From: Rhabdaerophilum calidifontis
GTDB lineage: Bacteria; Pseudomonadota; Alphaproteobacteria; Rhizobiales; Beijerinckiaceae
Assembly: GCF_008641065.1 (NCBI RefSeq)
Contig: NZ_VTRS01000002.1
Location: forward strand, 186,001-250,000
Direction of reading: 5' to 3'
DNA: 64,000 bases
Shown here: positions 17,589 through 26,906 of the stretch, piece by piece
How the letters are laid out: every line of letters starts with the position of its first letter
Numbering within the stretch: position 1 is the first letter of the stretch
The notes under the pieces: model-generated
Seen by the model: the letters and a program-made list of their open reading frames with translations, nothing else
Database searches by the model: none
Told to the model about the DNA's origin: nothing
Translations under genes and position numbers: made by a program

Positions 17589-20500
17589 TCAGCCGGCGGC
17601 GGCGGGGCCCGGCGCGCCGTCACCCACAGGCCCGTGCCCGCCGTCTGGTCCTTGACCGTCCGATGAATGCCCGCCACGGCGGCGCAGGCGGGCCGCGCCA
17701 TCGGCGATGCCCTGGCAGACGGTGTAGAAGATCGGCGTGAAGACGAGCCCGAACAGCGTCACGCCGAGCATGCCGGCGAAGACGGCGGTACCGAGCGATT
17801 GCCGCATCTCGGCGCCGGCGCCGGAGGCGAAGACCAGCGGCACCACGCCGAGGATGAAGGCCAGCGAGGTCATGATGATCGGCCGCAGGCGCGTGCGCGC
17901 CGCCGCCACCGCCGCCTCCGCGCGCCCCATGCCCGCCTCATGCGCCTGCTTGGCGAACTCGACGATCAGGATTGCGTTCTTGGCCGCGAGGCCGACGAGC
18001 ACGATCAGCCCGATCTCGACCAGGATGTTGCGGTCGAGATCGCGGATCCCGACGCCGATCATCGCCGCGAGGATGCACATCGGCACGATCAGCACCACCG
18101 CGAGCGGCAGCAGCCAGCTCTCGTAGAGCGCCGCGAGCAGCAGGAAGACGAACACCACCGCAAGCCCGAAGGCGAGCAGCGCCGTGTTGCCGGCGAGCTT
18201 TTCCTGCAACGCGATCTCGGTCCATTCGAAACCGATCCCGGGCGGCAGCCGCTCGGCCGCGAGCTTCTCGACCACGCGGATCGCCTCGCCCGAGGAATAG
18301 CCGCGCGCCAGACTGACCTGCACCTCCGCCGCCGGGTAGAGGTTGTAGCGCGGCACGCGGAAGGCGCTCGTCGTGTCCGCGAAGGTAGCGATCGAGCCGA
18401 TCGGCACCATCTCGCCGGTGGCGTTGCGGGTCCGGAGATTGGCGACGTCGCGCAATTCGAGCCGGTAGGGGTTGTCGGCCTGCGCCGTCACCCGGAAGGT
18501 ACGACCCAGGATATTGAAATCATTGACGAAGGCCGAGCCCATATAGATCGAGAGCGTCTCGAAGATCCGGCTGATCGGCACGCCCATCTGCTCGGCCTTG
18601 GTGCGGTCGATATCGGCGTAGATCTGCGGCGTGCGCGTGTTGAACAGCGTGAAGGCCGAGGTGAAGCCCGGCATGGCGTTGAGCGGCCCGGCCATCGCCC
18701 AGGCTGCGCCCTCCAGCGCCGGGAGCCCGCGGCCCGACCGGTCCTGGACATAGGCCTTGAGGCCGCCGCTGGTGCCGATTCCGGGCACCGAGGGCGGCTC
18801 GATCACCAGCACGAAGGCTTCTGGAATTGCGAACATCGCCCGCCGGAGATCGGTGAGGATGCCCTGATAGCTGAGCCCCTCCTTCTCCCGCGCCTTGAAA
18901 TCCTTGAGGCGGACGAAGATCACGCCGGTGTTGGGGGCATTGGTGAAGGTCGCGCCGTCGAAGCCGACGAAGGCCACCGAATCGAGCACGCCCGGCCGGG
19001 ATTGCAGGATGTCGGACGCCCTGCGGACCACCGCATCGGCGCGCTCCAGCGTCGCGCCGGGCGGGAGCTGGAAGGCGGTGATAAAATAGCCGCGGTCGAG
19101 CTGCGGGATCAGCCCGGTCGGGGTCTGGACGAGCCGGAAATAGGTCAGCCCGAGCAGCCCGCCATAGGCGACCAGGACGAGGAGGCCCACCCGGATCAGC
19201 CGTCGCGTCAGCCCGGCATAGCGGTCTCCGAGGAAGCGGAAGGACCGGTTGAAGCCGCGGAAGAATGCGCGCAGCGGCGCCCCCAGCACGTAGAGAAGGC
19301 CGCCGGCCGGCGCCTTGTGCGCGTCATGCGGCTTGAGCAGGATCGCGGCCATCGCCGGCGAGAGCGTGATCGAGACGAAGGCGGAGATCAGCGTCGCCGC
19401 CGCGATGGTCACCGCGAATTGCCGGTAGAACGAGCCCTGGAGCCCGGTGATGAAGGCGGTGGGGATGAACACCGCGCAGAGCACGAGCGCGATCGCGATC
19501 AGCGCCGAGCCGACCTCGTCCATCGTCTTGTGGGCGGCCTCCGGCGCCGACATGCCCTCGGCGAGGTAGCGCTCCACATTCTCGACCACGACGATCGCGT
19601 CATCAACAACGATGCCGATCGCCAGCACCAGCCCGAACAGCGACAGCGTGTTGAACGAGATCCCCACCGCGCCCATCACCAGGAAGGCGCCGAGCAGCGA
19701 GACCGGGATCGCCATGATCGGGATGATCGCCGCGCGCCAGCTCTGGAGGAACAGGATCACCACCAGCACGACGAGCAGGATCGCCTCGATCAGCGTCTTG
19801 ACGACCTCGTTGATCGATTCCTGGATGAATTCCGTCGGGTTGTAGACGATGGAATAATCGACGCCGGCGGGGAAATCCCGCTTCATCGCCTCCATCTGCG
19901 CCTTGACCGCCTCCGCCGTCGAGAGCGCGTTGGAGCCGGGGCGCTGGAACAGCACCATCGCGGTCGCGACCTTGTTGTTGAGATAGGCGTTGACCGTGTA
20001 ATCCTGCGAGCCGAGTTCGACGCGCGCGATGTCGCGCACGCGGATATAGGAGCCGTCGGCTTCCGCCCGGACCACGATATCGTTGAACTGCTCCGGCTCC
20101 GAGAGCCGGCCGAGCGTTTTCACCGCCAGCTGGAACGCGCCCTGCGTGGCGCCGGGCGGCTGGTTGATCGCCCCGGCCGCCACCTGGAGATTGGCGGCCC
20201 GCAGCGCCGCGACGACCTCGCTTGCCGTCAGATTGCGCTCGGCGATCTTGCCGGGGTCGAGCCAGACGCGCATCGAGTAATCGCGGGCGCCGAAGACATT
20301 GACCGCGCCGATGCCGTCGATGCGCGCCAGCACGTCCTTCACGTAGAGCGAGGCGTAGTTCGAGATGTATTGCTGGTCGCGCGAGCCATCGGGCGAGATC
20401 ATGTGCACGACCATCATCAGGTCGGGCGAGGCCTTGCGCACGGTGATGCCGAGCCGGCGCACCTCCTCCGGAAGGCGCGGTTCCGCGACCGAGACGCGGT

Positions 20501-20831
20501 TCTGCACCAGCACCTGTGCCTGGTCGATATTCGTGCCCGGCTTGAACACGACATTGATCGACAGCCGCCCATCACCCGTCGATTGCGAGCCGATATAGAG
20601 CATGTTGTCGACGCCGTTGACCTCCTGCTCGATCGGCGTCGCCACCGTGTCGGCGATGACGCTGGCTTCGGCGCCGGGATAGGTCGCAGTGATGTTGACC
20701 GTCGGCGGCGCGATCTCGGGATATTCCGCGATCGGCAGCGCGTTGAGCGTGATGAACCCGGCGATCGTGATGATGATCGAGAGCACGGAGGCGAAGATCG
20801 GGTGCTTGATGAAGAAATGCGCGAACCGCAT
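17589..20831 (-). CDS. RND multidrug efflux pump inner-membrane subunit (AcrB/MexB type)
   Basis: A 1080-residue proton-driven exporter of the hydrophobe/amphiphile efflux family (HAE-1). It opens with the family N-terminus MRFAHFFIKHPIFASV. The paired proton-relay aspartates are seen in GIVVDDAIVVVENVER of the fourth membrane helix, and the relay lysine in GLAAKNAILIVEFAKQ of the tenth. Two large periplasmic loops and twelve membrane segments account for the length. It works as a trimer with the adaptor encoded just upstream (37 nt) and an outer-membrane TolC; the TolC gene at 44.3 kb is a possible partner. No dedicated regulator gene is adjacent. Substrates cannot be read from sequence. Confidence 0.95.
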   Translation of the reverse strand: MRFAHFFIKHPIFASVLSIIITIAGFITLNALPIAEYPEIAPPTVNITATYPGAEASVIADTVATPIEQEVNGVDNMLYIGSQSTGDGRLSINVVFKPGTNIDQAQVLVQNRVSVAEPRLPEEVRRLGITVRKASPDLMMVVHMISPDGSRDQQYISNYASLYVKDVLARIDGIGAVNVFGARDYSMRVWLDPGKIAERNLTASEVVAALRAANLQVAAGAINQPPGATQGAFQLAVKTLGRLSEPEQFNDIVVRAEADGSYIRVRDIARVELGSQDYTVNAYLNNKVATAMVLFQRPGSNALSTAEAVKAQMEAMKRDFPAGVDYSIVYNPTEFIQESINEVVKTLIEAILLVVLVVILFLQSWRAAIIPIMAIPVSLLGAFLVMGAVGISFNTLSLFGLVLAIGIVVDDAIVVVENVERYLAEGMSAPEAAHKTMDEVGSALIAIALVLCAVFIPTAFITGLQGSFYRQFAVTIAAATLISAFVSITLSPAMAAILLKPHDAHKAPAGGLLYVLGAPLRAFFRGFNRSFRFLGDRYAGLTRRLIRVGLLVLVAYGGLLGLTYFRLVQTPTGLIPQLDRGYFITAFQLPPGATLERADAVVRRASDILQSRPGVLDSVAFVGFDGATFTNAPNTGVIFVRLKDFKAREKEGLSYQGILTDLRRAMFAIPEAFVLVIEPPSVPGIGTSGGLKAYVQDRSGRGLPALEGAAWAMAGPLNAMPGFTSAFTLFNTRTPQIYADIDRTKAEQMGVPISRIFETLSIYMGSAFVNDFNILGRTFRVTAQADNPYRLELRDVANLRTRNATGEMVPIGSIATFADTTSAFRVPRYNLYPAAEVQVSLARGYSSGEAIRVVEKLAAERLPPGIGFEWTEIALQEKLAGNTALLAFGLAVVFVFLLLAALYESWLLPLAVVLIVPMCILAAMIGVGIRDLDRNILVEIGLIVLVGLAAKNAILIVEFAKQAHEAGMGRAEAAVAAARTRLRPIIMTSLAFILGVVPLVFASGAGAEMRQSLGTAVFAGMLGVTLFGLVFTPIFYTVCQGIADGAARLRRRGGHSSDGQGPDGGHGPVGDGAPGPAAAG

Positions 20832-20868
20832 GGCGCGATCCTTTCAGAGGGGAGCGGGTGCGGAAGCG

Positions 20869-22023
20869 TCAGTTCTGGGCCTTGATCTCGGCCGGCTGCG
20901 GGTTGACCACCGCCCCCGGCCGGACCATCGGATTGGCGATGCCGGTGATGATCACCCTGTCCTGCGCCGTCAGCCCCTCGCGGATCACGCGCAGGCCGTT
21001 GGCGATCGGTCCGAGGGTCACGACCTTTGGCACCACCTTGTTCTCGGGTCCGACCACCAGCACGACCTTGCGCGCCTGGTCGGAAACGATCGCCGCATCT
21101 GGAACCAGTAGCACGTCGGCATCCCCGCCCCAGAGCCGCATCCGCCCGAAGGTGCCGGGCGTGAGGAGCTGGTCGGCGTTGTCGAAGACCGCGCGGCCGC
21201 GGATCGTGCCCGAGCGGGCATTGATGCGGTTGTCCACGAAATCCATCTTGCCGGTGCGCTTCCAGTCCTTCTCGTCCGAGAGCCGGACCTGGACAGGGTT
21301 CGCCGTGTTGCGGCCGGAGGGCCGGTCCCCCGAGGCGGAGAGCCGCGAATAGCGGAGGAAATCGGCTTCCGAGGCGTCGAATTCGAAATGGATCGGATCG
21401 AGCCGGACGATCGTCGTCAGCAGCGTCGCGCCGGCCTGTCCGCCGGCAATCAGGTTGCCGACATCGATGCGCTTGTCGGAGATGCGGCCGTCGATCGGCG
21501 CGCGGACCTCGGTCCATTCGACATTGAGTTCGGCAGTCTTGGCATTGGCCTCCGCCGCGAGCAGCACGGCGCGCTGCACCGCGAGCGTCGAGCGGCGCTG
21601 GTCGACATCGCGCGCGGTGATCGTCTGGTTGCGGATCAGCCCCTCGGCGCGCTCGACCTCGTTCTCGGCCAGCTGGACCTGCGCCTGCGCGCGGGCCACT
21701 TCGGCGCGCGCGGCCTCGAGCGCGAGCTGGAAGGGGCGGGGATCGATCGTGAACAGCAGATCGCCGCGCTTGACGATCTGCCCGTCGCGGAAATGGATCT
21801 TGTCGACATAACCCGAGACGCGCGCGCGCACCTCGACCTGCTCGAAGGGCACGAAGCGGCCGGTATATTCGTCCCAGAGCTGCACCCGCTGCTGGAGCGG
21901 CTGTGCCGCCCCCACCACGGGCGCGGGCGGGGTCCCCTGCGCCAGGGCTGCCGGGGCGGTGGCGACGAGCCCCGCGGCGAGCAGACCATACCGGACCCAA
22001 TGCTGGTGCCGCGGCTTTTCCAT
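20869..22023 (-). CDS. RND efflux periplasmic adaptor subunit (AcrA/MexA type)
   Basis: A 384-residue membrane-fusion protein. A signal peptide ends around APAALAQG, followed by a biotinyl-lipoyl-like half, a helical hairpin (heptad-rich, around LALEAARAEVARAQAQVQL), the second lipoyl half (VRAPIDGRIS) and beta-barrel and membrane-proximal domains. There is no lipobox cysteine, so it is probably soluble or anchored by an uncleaved N-terminus. The ATG at 22023 has AGAGGT upstream; the open frame extends further but would precede the signal peptide. It is the first gene of the efflux operon and bridges the pump to the outer-membrane channel. Confidence 0.93.
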   Translation of the reverse strand: MEKPRHQHWVRYGLLAAGLVATAPAALAQGTPPAPVVGAAQPLQQRVQLWDEYTGRFVPFEQVEVRARVSGYVDKIHFRDGQIVKRGDLLFTIDPRPFQLALEAARAEVARAQAQVQLAENEVERAEGLIRNQTITARDVDQRRSTLAVQRAVLLAAEANAKTAELNVEWTEVRAPIDGRISDKRIDVGNLIAGGQAGATLLTTIVRLDPIHFEFDASEADFLRYSRLSASGDRPSGRNTANPVQVRLSDEKDWKRTGKMDFVDNRINARSGTIRGRAVFDNADQLLTPGTFGRMRLWGGDADVLLVPDAAIVSDQARKVVLVVGPENKVVPKVVTLGPIANGLRVIREGLTAQDRVIITGIANPMVRPGAVVNPQPAEIKAQN

Positions 22024-22265
22024 GACGATACCTCTGGGCAAAATTGGCGGAATTGTCGCGTAAGTATGGCTGGACACCTCATGTTGCGAGCCCCCGCGCG
22101 CCGGAAAATGTCAGGAGTGATGCATTTTGGGGAATCTGCGTCAGGTTCCAGTGCTGGGTAACCGGCCGGGTTTCCGCAACGCGGCGAGTTGATCCCGCGC
22201 GGCGCGGCCGGTATGAGGGGGCGCGCGCAAAGCGCGGAATCGATCGAATGCCGGAAGGTGCCCCG

Positions 22266-22571
22266 ATGAAGGCCCGGATCTACCGCCCCGCCAAGACCGC
22301 CATGCAATCCGGCCAGGCCAAGACGCAGCGCTGGCTGCTCGAATTCGAGCCCGAGGCGCGCCGCGTGCGCGAGCCGCTGATGGGCTGGACGAGTTCCGCC
22401 GACATGCGCAGCCAGATCCGCCTGTGGTTCGACAGCGCCGACGAGGCCGTTGCCTATGCGCGGCGCGAGGGCATCCCGTTCCGGCTCGAGGCGCCCAAGG
22501 AGGCGAGCCGCCGCACCATCGCCTATTCCGACAATTTCCGTTTCGACCGCATCGGCACCTGGACGCATTGA
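22266..22571 (+). CDS. Complex I accessory subunit, NDUFS4 family (ETC complex I subunit)
   Basis: A 101-residue protein of the NDUFS4 (18 kDa) family, an accessory subunit of NADH:ubiquinone oxidoreductase shared by mitochondria and alphaproteobacteria. Family motifs are KARIYRPAKTAMQSG, WLLEFEP, PLMGWTSSADMRSQI, AVAYARREGI and a C-terminal YSDNFRFDRIGTWTH. It is encoded alone, away from the nuo operon, as is usual. The ATG at 22266 has GGAAGG upstream; an ATG 18 nt earlier is possible. A 7-bp inverted repeat lies in the 115-nt gap after the gene. Confidence 0.95.
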   Translation: MKARIYRPAKTAMQSGQAKTQRWLLEFEPEARRVREPLMGWTSSADMRSQIRLWFDSADEAVAYARREGIPFRLEAPKEASRRTIAYSDNFRFDRIGTWTH

Positions 22572-22644
22572 GCGCGCCGGCGCCGCGGAGCGATCTCCCC
22601 AGCGTCGCGCCGCACGGCCGGTTGTGGCTAAGGCCCGAATCTCG

Positions 22645-22665
22645 GACAAGACATCATTTCTTGTC
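22645..22665 (+). terminator. Possible terminator-like inverted repeat
   Basis: GACAAGA (22645-22651) and TCTTGTC (22659-22665) form a perfect 7-bp stem with a 7-nt loop about 75 nt after the NDUFS4-like gene. The following sequence (TCAATCTC) is only weakly T-rich, so terminator function is uncertain; it is also just upstream of the next start codon. Confidence 0.35.
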
Positions 22666-22686
22666 TCAATCTCAGAAAGCGATGGC

Positions 22687-24927
22687 GTGCTGAGGATCGC
22701 CGCAACGTTCGCCTTGCTTGTTGCTTGTGCGATTTTCATGGTTGCGCTGGGCGATGCCGGTGCGATCCCCGATGTTCTGGGCAAGCTCTCGCCCGGCATC
22801 GCCCTTCTCGCCTTTCTCTTTCTGGTCCTCAACGCGCTCGCGGCCTCGTTCCGGCTCCAGATCATCGCCCGCGAATATGGCTGCCGGCTCTCGTTCCGCC
22901 AGGCGATGGCGGCGGTCGGCGGCGGCAGCATCGGCGGGGCGCTGTTCTTCCAGCTCGCGGGGCAATTGTTCGCGCAGAGCGCGATCCTGGCGCGGAGCGG
23001 CGTCTCGGCGGCGACGACCGTGCTCGTCACCGGCCACGAGCGGCTGGTTGCGGCCGCGATCTCGGGCATCCTCGCGCTCGGCGGCGCCTATCTGATCTAT
23101 GGCCGCATCGCGATCCGCGCCGAGGCCGGCGGGCTGGAATTCGCGAAGATCGTCGCGGGGCTGGCGCTCGCGGCCGCGGCCGCGGCGGTGATCGGCTATC
23201 CGGACCTGTTCCAGGATGCCCGGCGCGCCCTGAAGGGGCGGAATGTCGCCGGCGCCCTCCTCATCTCGGCATTGTCGAGCCTGATCGTTCAGCTGCCGAT
23301 GATGGCGGCCTATGCGGTGCTGATCCGGTTCTTCGTGCCGGCGGTGCCGATGGCCGATCTCCTCGCCGCCACGGCGATCATCATGTTCGCGGCGAGCGTG
23401 CCGATCAGCTTCGCGGGCTGGGGCGTGCGCGAGATGAGCGCGCTGCTCGCGCTTGGCGTCATCGGGGTGGAGCCGGGCGTGGCGCTTGTGACGGCCGTGT
23501 TCGTGGGCGCCGGTTCCCTTGCCGCGATGATGCTGATCACGCTGCTCGCGCTGTCCGAGCGGCGCATGCCGCCCACGGCGGATGCCAGCGATGTCGCCGA
23601 TCCGGCGCGGGCCCGGCTTGATTCCGTGCTAACGGCGGGCATTCCGCTGCTGATCGCGACGCTGATCCCGTTCCAGCTCTTCCTGCCCACCGCCGGCGGG
23701 CTCGTGAATGTCAACCTGGCCGATCCGTTCGCGCTGCTCGCCGCCGCCTGGACGATCCTGCTGCTCCAGCGCGCGGGGCGGGTGCGCGCGGCGCTGAGGA
23801 GCCCCGTGGGGCTGGCGCTTGCGGCGATGACGCTCGCGCTGACGCTGTCGCTGCTGATCGGGGCCGCCATGTTCGGCTGGACGAACTGGGCGACGACCAA
23901 TCGCTATTTCGGCTGGTTCGTGCTGCTCGGCTATTTCGCCGCCGGCGGGCTGCTGGTCCGGCAAGCCGGGCTTGCCGGCCTGCGCATGGTCGGCCTCGCG
24001 CTGGCCGGCGCCGTGACGGCGATCGCCGTGATGGAACTCTCCCTCCTCTCGCTGGTGGCGGCGGGGCTCAAGGTGCCGGAGGTGCTGCTGACGAATCCGA
24101 TCGCCGGCTTCGCCCAGAACCGGAACGCCTTCGCGCTGCAATTGCTGACGGCGGCGGCGCTGACCGCCGCCCTAGCGCCGGCGGGGCGCGGGCGGCTGGC
24201 GATGCTCGCGATCCAATGCGTCTGCCTCGTGGCGACCGGTTCCCGCGCCGGCTGGGGGGCCGGGCTGGTGCTGCTCGCGGCGATGATCCTCCTCGGCCGT
24301 CTGCGGGCGCCGGATGCGGCGAAGCTCGCCGGTGCCTGCCTGCTGGTGGTCGGCGCGCTGGCTTTGCCGGCCGGTTTGGTGTTCCTCCTCGAAGCCGTGA
24401 TTCCGCAAGCCCTGCGCGCTCTCGGCCTCGATCCCGTGGGTCCGTCCTCGCTCGGCAATACGCGCCAGATGGCGGGCATCAGTATCGTGCCCAATCCATC
24501 GACCAATGCCGAACGTTTCCACAGCATCGAGACCGGGCTCGCCATGTTCCGGGATGCGCCGTTGTTCGGCGCCGGGCTGGGGGCCTTCGTCCGGCAGGAA
24601 CTCGCCGCGAGCGGCCGTTTCCTGGTCATCCATTCGACACCGGTCTGGCTGCTCGCGGAATTGGGGCTGGCCGGTTTCCTCGCCTTCGCCGCCCCGCTGC
24701 TCGCCCTTGTCGGGAGGGCGCTGCGGCCCGCCCGGCGCGGGGATGCCGCGGCCCAGCTTGTCCTGTTCCTGCTTCTGGTCTTCGGAACCATGGCGCTCGT
24801 CCATGACATGCTCTACCAGCGCATCCTCTGGTTCGCGCTGGGCGGCGGGGTGGCGGCGCTGCTCGCTTCCGGCCGGAACGGGGCGGCGGAGAATTGCGCC
24901 GGCGGCGGAAATCTGCTTCCTCCATGA
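22687..24927 (+). CDS. Flippase-like (LPG-synthase TM) domain fused to O-antigen ligase
   Basis: A 746-residue polytopic membrane protein with two parts. The first 300 or so residues resemble the lysylphosphatidylglycerol-synthase transmembrane family (flippase-like), with segments FRLQIIAREYG, TTVLVTGHERL and ISFAGWGVREMSALLALG. The rest (about residue 320 to the end) is a WaaL/Wzy-type O-antigen ligase with TGSRAGWGAG, a conserved arginine R610 in AERFHSIETGL and the likely catalytic H649 in HSTPVWLLAELGLAG. The ligase half would attach a lipid-linked glycan to another acceptor in the periplasm. The start is uncertain: GTG at 22687 gives a hydrophobic N-terminus, but its ribosome site is weak. 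tRNA-Arg and glycosyltransferase genes follow. I do not recall this fusion being described. Confidence 0.8.
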   Translation: MLRIAATFALLVACAIFMVALGDAGAIPDVLGKLSPGIALLAFLFLVLNALAASFRLQIIAREYGCRLSFRQAMAAVGGGSIGGALFFQLAGQLFAQSAILARSGVSAATTVLVTGHERLVAAAISGILALGGAYLIYGRIAIRAEAGGLEFAKIVAGLALAAAAAAVIGYPDLFQDARRALKGRNVAGALLISALSSLIVQLPMMAAYAVLIRFFVPAVPMADLLAATAIIMFAASVPISFAGWGVREMSALLALGVIGVEPGVALVTAVFVGAGSLAAMMLITLLALSERRMPPTADASDVADPARARLDSVLTAGIPLLIATLIPFQLFLPTAGGLVNVNLADPFALLAAAWTILLLQRAGRVRAALRSPVGLALAAMTLALTLSLLIGAAMFGWTNWATTNRYFGWFVLLGYFAAGGLLVRQAGLAGLRMVGLALAGAVTAIAVMELSLLSLVAAGLKVPEVLLTNPIAGFAQNRNAFALQLLTAAALTAALAPAGRGRLAMLAIQCVCLVATGSRAGWGAGLVLLAAMILLGRLRAPDAAKLAGACLLVVGALALPAGLVFLLEAVIPQALRALGLDPVGPSSLGNTRQMAGISIVPNPSTNAERFHSIETGLAMFRDAPLFGAGLGAFVRQELAASGRFLVIHSTPVWLLAELGLAGFLAFAAPLLALVGRALRPARRGDAAAQLVLFLLLVFGTMALVHDMLYQRILWFALGGGVAALLASGRNGAAENCAGGGNLLPP

Positions 24928-24958
24928 GCGGAGGGCGCGGCTTTTCCCGCGCCCCCAC

Positions 24959-25035
24959 GGCCCCTTAGCTCAGCTGGATAGAGCACGTGCCTTCTAAGCA
25001 TGAGGTCGCAGGTTCGAACCCTGCAGGGGTCGCCA
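24959..25035 (+). tRNA. tRNA-Arg (anticodon TCT)
   Basis: A 77-nt cloverleaf with encoded CCA. The acceptor strands GGCCCCT and AGGGGTC pair (one G-T), the anticodon stem CGTGC/GCATG encloses the loop CTTCTAA, giving anticodon TCT, and the T-arm contains GGTTCGAACCC. Confidence 0.97.
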
Positions 25036-25143
25036 AACGCTTGCCCGGCCTCGTTCCAACCGGCTTGCATCGCCCGGCCTGAGCGCGCAAAAGGGCGAGG
25101 GTCGGGGCAGGGCCGGCGATGGCCAGAGCGGACGGATTCCATC

Positions 25144-26889
25144 ATGCGATATGCCAAGGCCACGCTTCTCAACCAGGATTGGCGCGGCGTGTTCCTCGCG
25201 CTGACGCGCAGCCATCTGCGCGCGATCCTCGCGCTTGCGCTCATCTCCTTCTGCCTGTTCGCGCCGGGGCAGATCAGCCTTCAGCCGATGGACCGTGACG
25301 AGCCGCGCTTCGCGCAGGCGACGAAGCAGATGCTGGAGACGGGGGATTTCGTCGATATCCGCTTCCAGGACGAGGCCCGCCACAAGAAGCCGGTTGGGAT
25401 CTACTGGCTTCAGGCGGCCGCGGTCTCGGCCGGCGAGGCGCTGGGGATCGACGGTGCGCGGACGACGATCGCGCTCTACCGCCTGCCATCGCTGATCGGC
25501 GCGATCGCCATGGTTTTGCTGACCTATTGGGCGGCGCTCGCCTTCCTTTCGCGCGAGGGGGCGCTGCTCGCGGCCCTGATCATGGCCGGCTCGGTGCTGC
25601 TCGGGGTCGAGGCGCGGCTCGCCAAGACCGATGCCGTGCTCGGCGCGCTCTCGGTCGCGGCCTTCGGCTTCCTCGCCCGTGCCTATCTCGCTGCGCGCGC
25701 GCCGGGCATCGCGCCGGCACCGGCTTCCGCGCACCACACCGCCTTCTGGCTGGTGATCGGTGCCGCGGTGCTGATCAAGGGTCCAATCACGCCGCTGATC
25801 GTGGGGCTGGCCCTGGCCGTTCTTGCGGTGCGGGACCGGGATCTTGGCTGGTTCCGGGCCATGCGGCCGTGGCGGGGGCTCGCGCTCGTCGCACTCGTCG
25901 TGCTGCCCTGGCTCGTGCTGATCCTCTACAAGGCCGGCTGGAGCTTCATCGCCGATTCGGTCGGCCGGGACATGCTGGCCAAGGTCGGCGGCGCGCAGGA
26001 GAAGCATGGCGCGCCGCCCGGCACCTATCTCGGCGTCTTCTGGCTCACCTTCTGGCCGGCGGCGCCGCTGGCGCTGCTCGCCGCACCCTTCGCCTTCCGC
26101 GAGCGGCGCGATGACGGCGTCGCCCTGCTCCTCGCCTGGATCGTGCCGTTCTGGCTGATCCTCGAGGCGGTGCCGACGAAGCTGCCGCATTACGTGCTGC
26201 CGCTCTATCCGGCGCTGGCGATCCTGATCATGCTCGCCGCCGAGCGCGCCGGGCTGATGCGGTCGTGCTGGGCGCTGGCGCTTGCGGCCGGGCTGATGGC
26301 GCTGGTGCCGCTGGTCTTCCTCGTCGGGGCGCCGGCCCTGTTCCTGATCCTCGAGGAAGGGCAGCCGCTGTTCCGTCTGCCCTTCCTGGCGCTGCCCTTC
26401 CTGGTGATCGCAGCCTGTCTCGGCCTGCTCGCGGCATTGACGATCCTGCGCGAGGCGCGGCCGGTGCGCGGGCTGGTGCTGGGGCTCTGCGCGTCGGCCG
26501 CCCTGGTGGTTGCGGCCTATCCGTTCGGCTTGCCCGCTCTCAAGGCGCTCAATCTCTCGCCGCGCCTTGCCGAGGCGGCGCGGGCGACGGGCTGCGTCGA
26601 TCCCGAATTCCTGACCGTCGGCTATCGCGAGCCGAGCCTCGTTTTCCTGACCGCGACCGGCCTGCGCATGCCGAACGCCGCCGAGGCGGCCGCGCTGATG
26701 GACCGCGACGGCGACGGCTGCCGGATCGCCTTCATCGAGCAGGCGCATGAGGAGGCGTTCCGCGCGGCGCTGCAGGGCCGCGCCGCGCCGGCGCTGGTGA
26801 CGCGGGTGCGCGGCGTCAACATCAACGCCGCGCTCGACAAGAGCCGCCGGTTGCGCGTGCTCGATATTGGCGTCTATGTGCGCCGCTGA
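25144..26889 (+). CDS. ArnT-like lipid A glycosyltransferase (GT83/GT39-type membrane enzyme)
   Basis: A 581-residue integral membrane glycosyltransferase that uses a polyprenyl-phosphate sugar. The first periplasmic loop carries the acidic motif MDRDEPRFAQATKQML and the stretch HKKPVGIYWLQAA, both typical of ArnT and its relatives; the aspartate-glutamate pair is the catalytic site. About ten to twelve membrane segments follow, then a C-terminal periplasmic domain. The ATG at 25144 gives a short cytoplasmic tail before the first helix. It is the first of three close genes (17-nt gap, then 1-nt overlap) that look like a lipid A decoration operon similar to the rhizobial rgtD/rgtE/rgtF set. 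Whether the sugar is galacturonate, aminoarabinose or another is not known. Confidence 0.85.
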   Translation: MRYAKATLLNQDWRGVFLALTRSHLRAILALALISFCLFAPGQISLQPMDRDEPRFAQATKQMLETGDFVDIRFQDEARHKKPVGIYWLQAAAVSAGEALGIDGARTTIALYRLPSLIGAIAMVLLTYWAALAFLSREGALLAALIMAGSVLLGVEARLAKTDAVLGALSVAAFGFLARAYLAARAPGIAPAPASAHHTAFWLVIGAAVLIKGPITPLIVGLALAVLAVRDRDLGWFRAMRPWRGLALVALVVLPWLVLILYKAGWSFIADSVGRDMLAKVGGAQEKHGAPPGTYLGVFWLTFWPAAPLALLAAPFAFRERRDDGVALLLAWIVPFWLILEAVPTKLPHYVLPLYPALAILIMLAAERAGLMRSCWALALAAGLMALVPLVFLVGAPALFLILEEGQPLFRLPFLALPFLVIAACLGLLAALTILREARPVRGLVLGLCASAALVVAAYPFGLPALKALNLSPRLAEAARATGCVDPEFLTVGYREPSLVFLTATGLRMPNAAEAAALMDRDGDGCRIAFIEQAHEEAFRAALQGRAAPALVTRVRGVNINAALDKSRRLRVLDIGVYVRR

Positions 26890-26906
26890 ACGGAACCGGA
26901 GCGCCC

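Noticed and set aside
17667-20885. A 1072-codon open frame on the + strand opposite the RND pump
   Set aside because: It is the antisense shadow of a clearly conserved AcrB-type gene; its translation is Arg/Asp/His-rich without any domain, as expected in GC-rich DNA.
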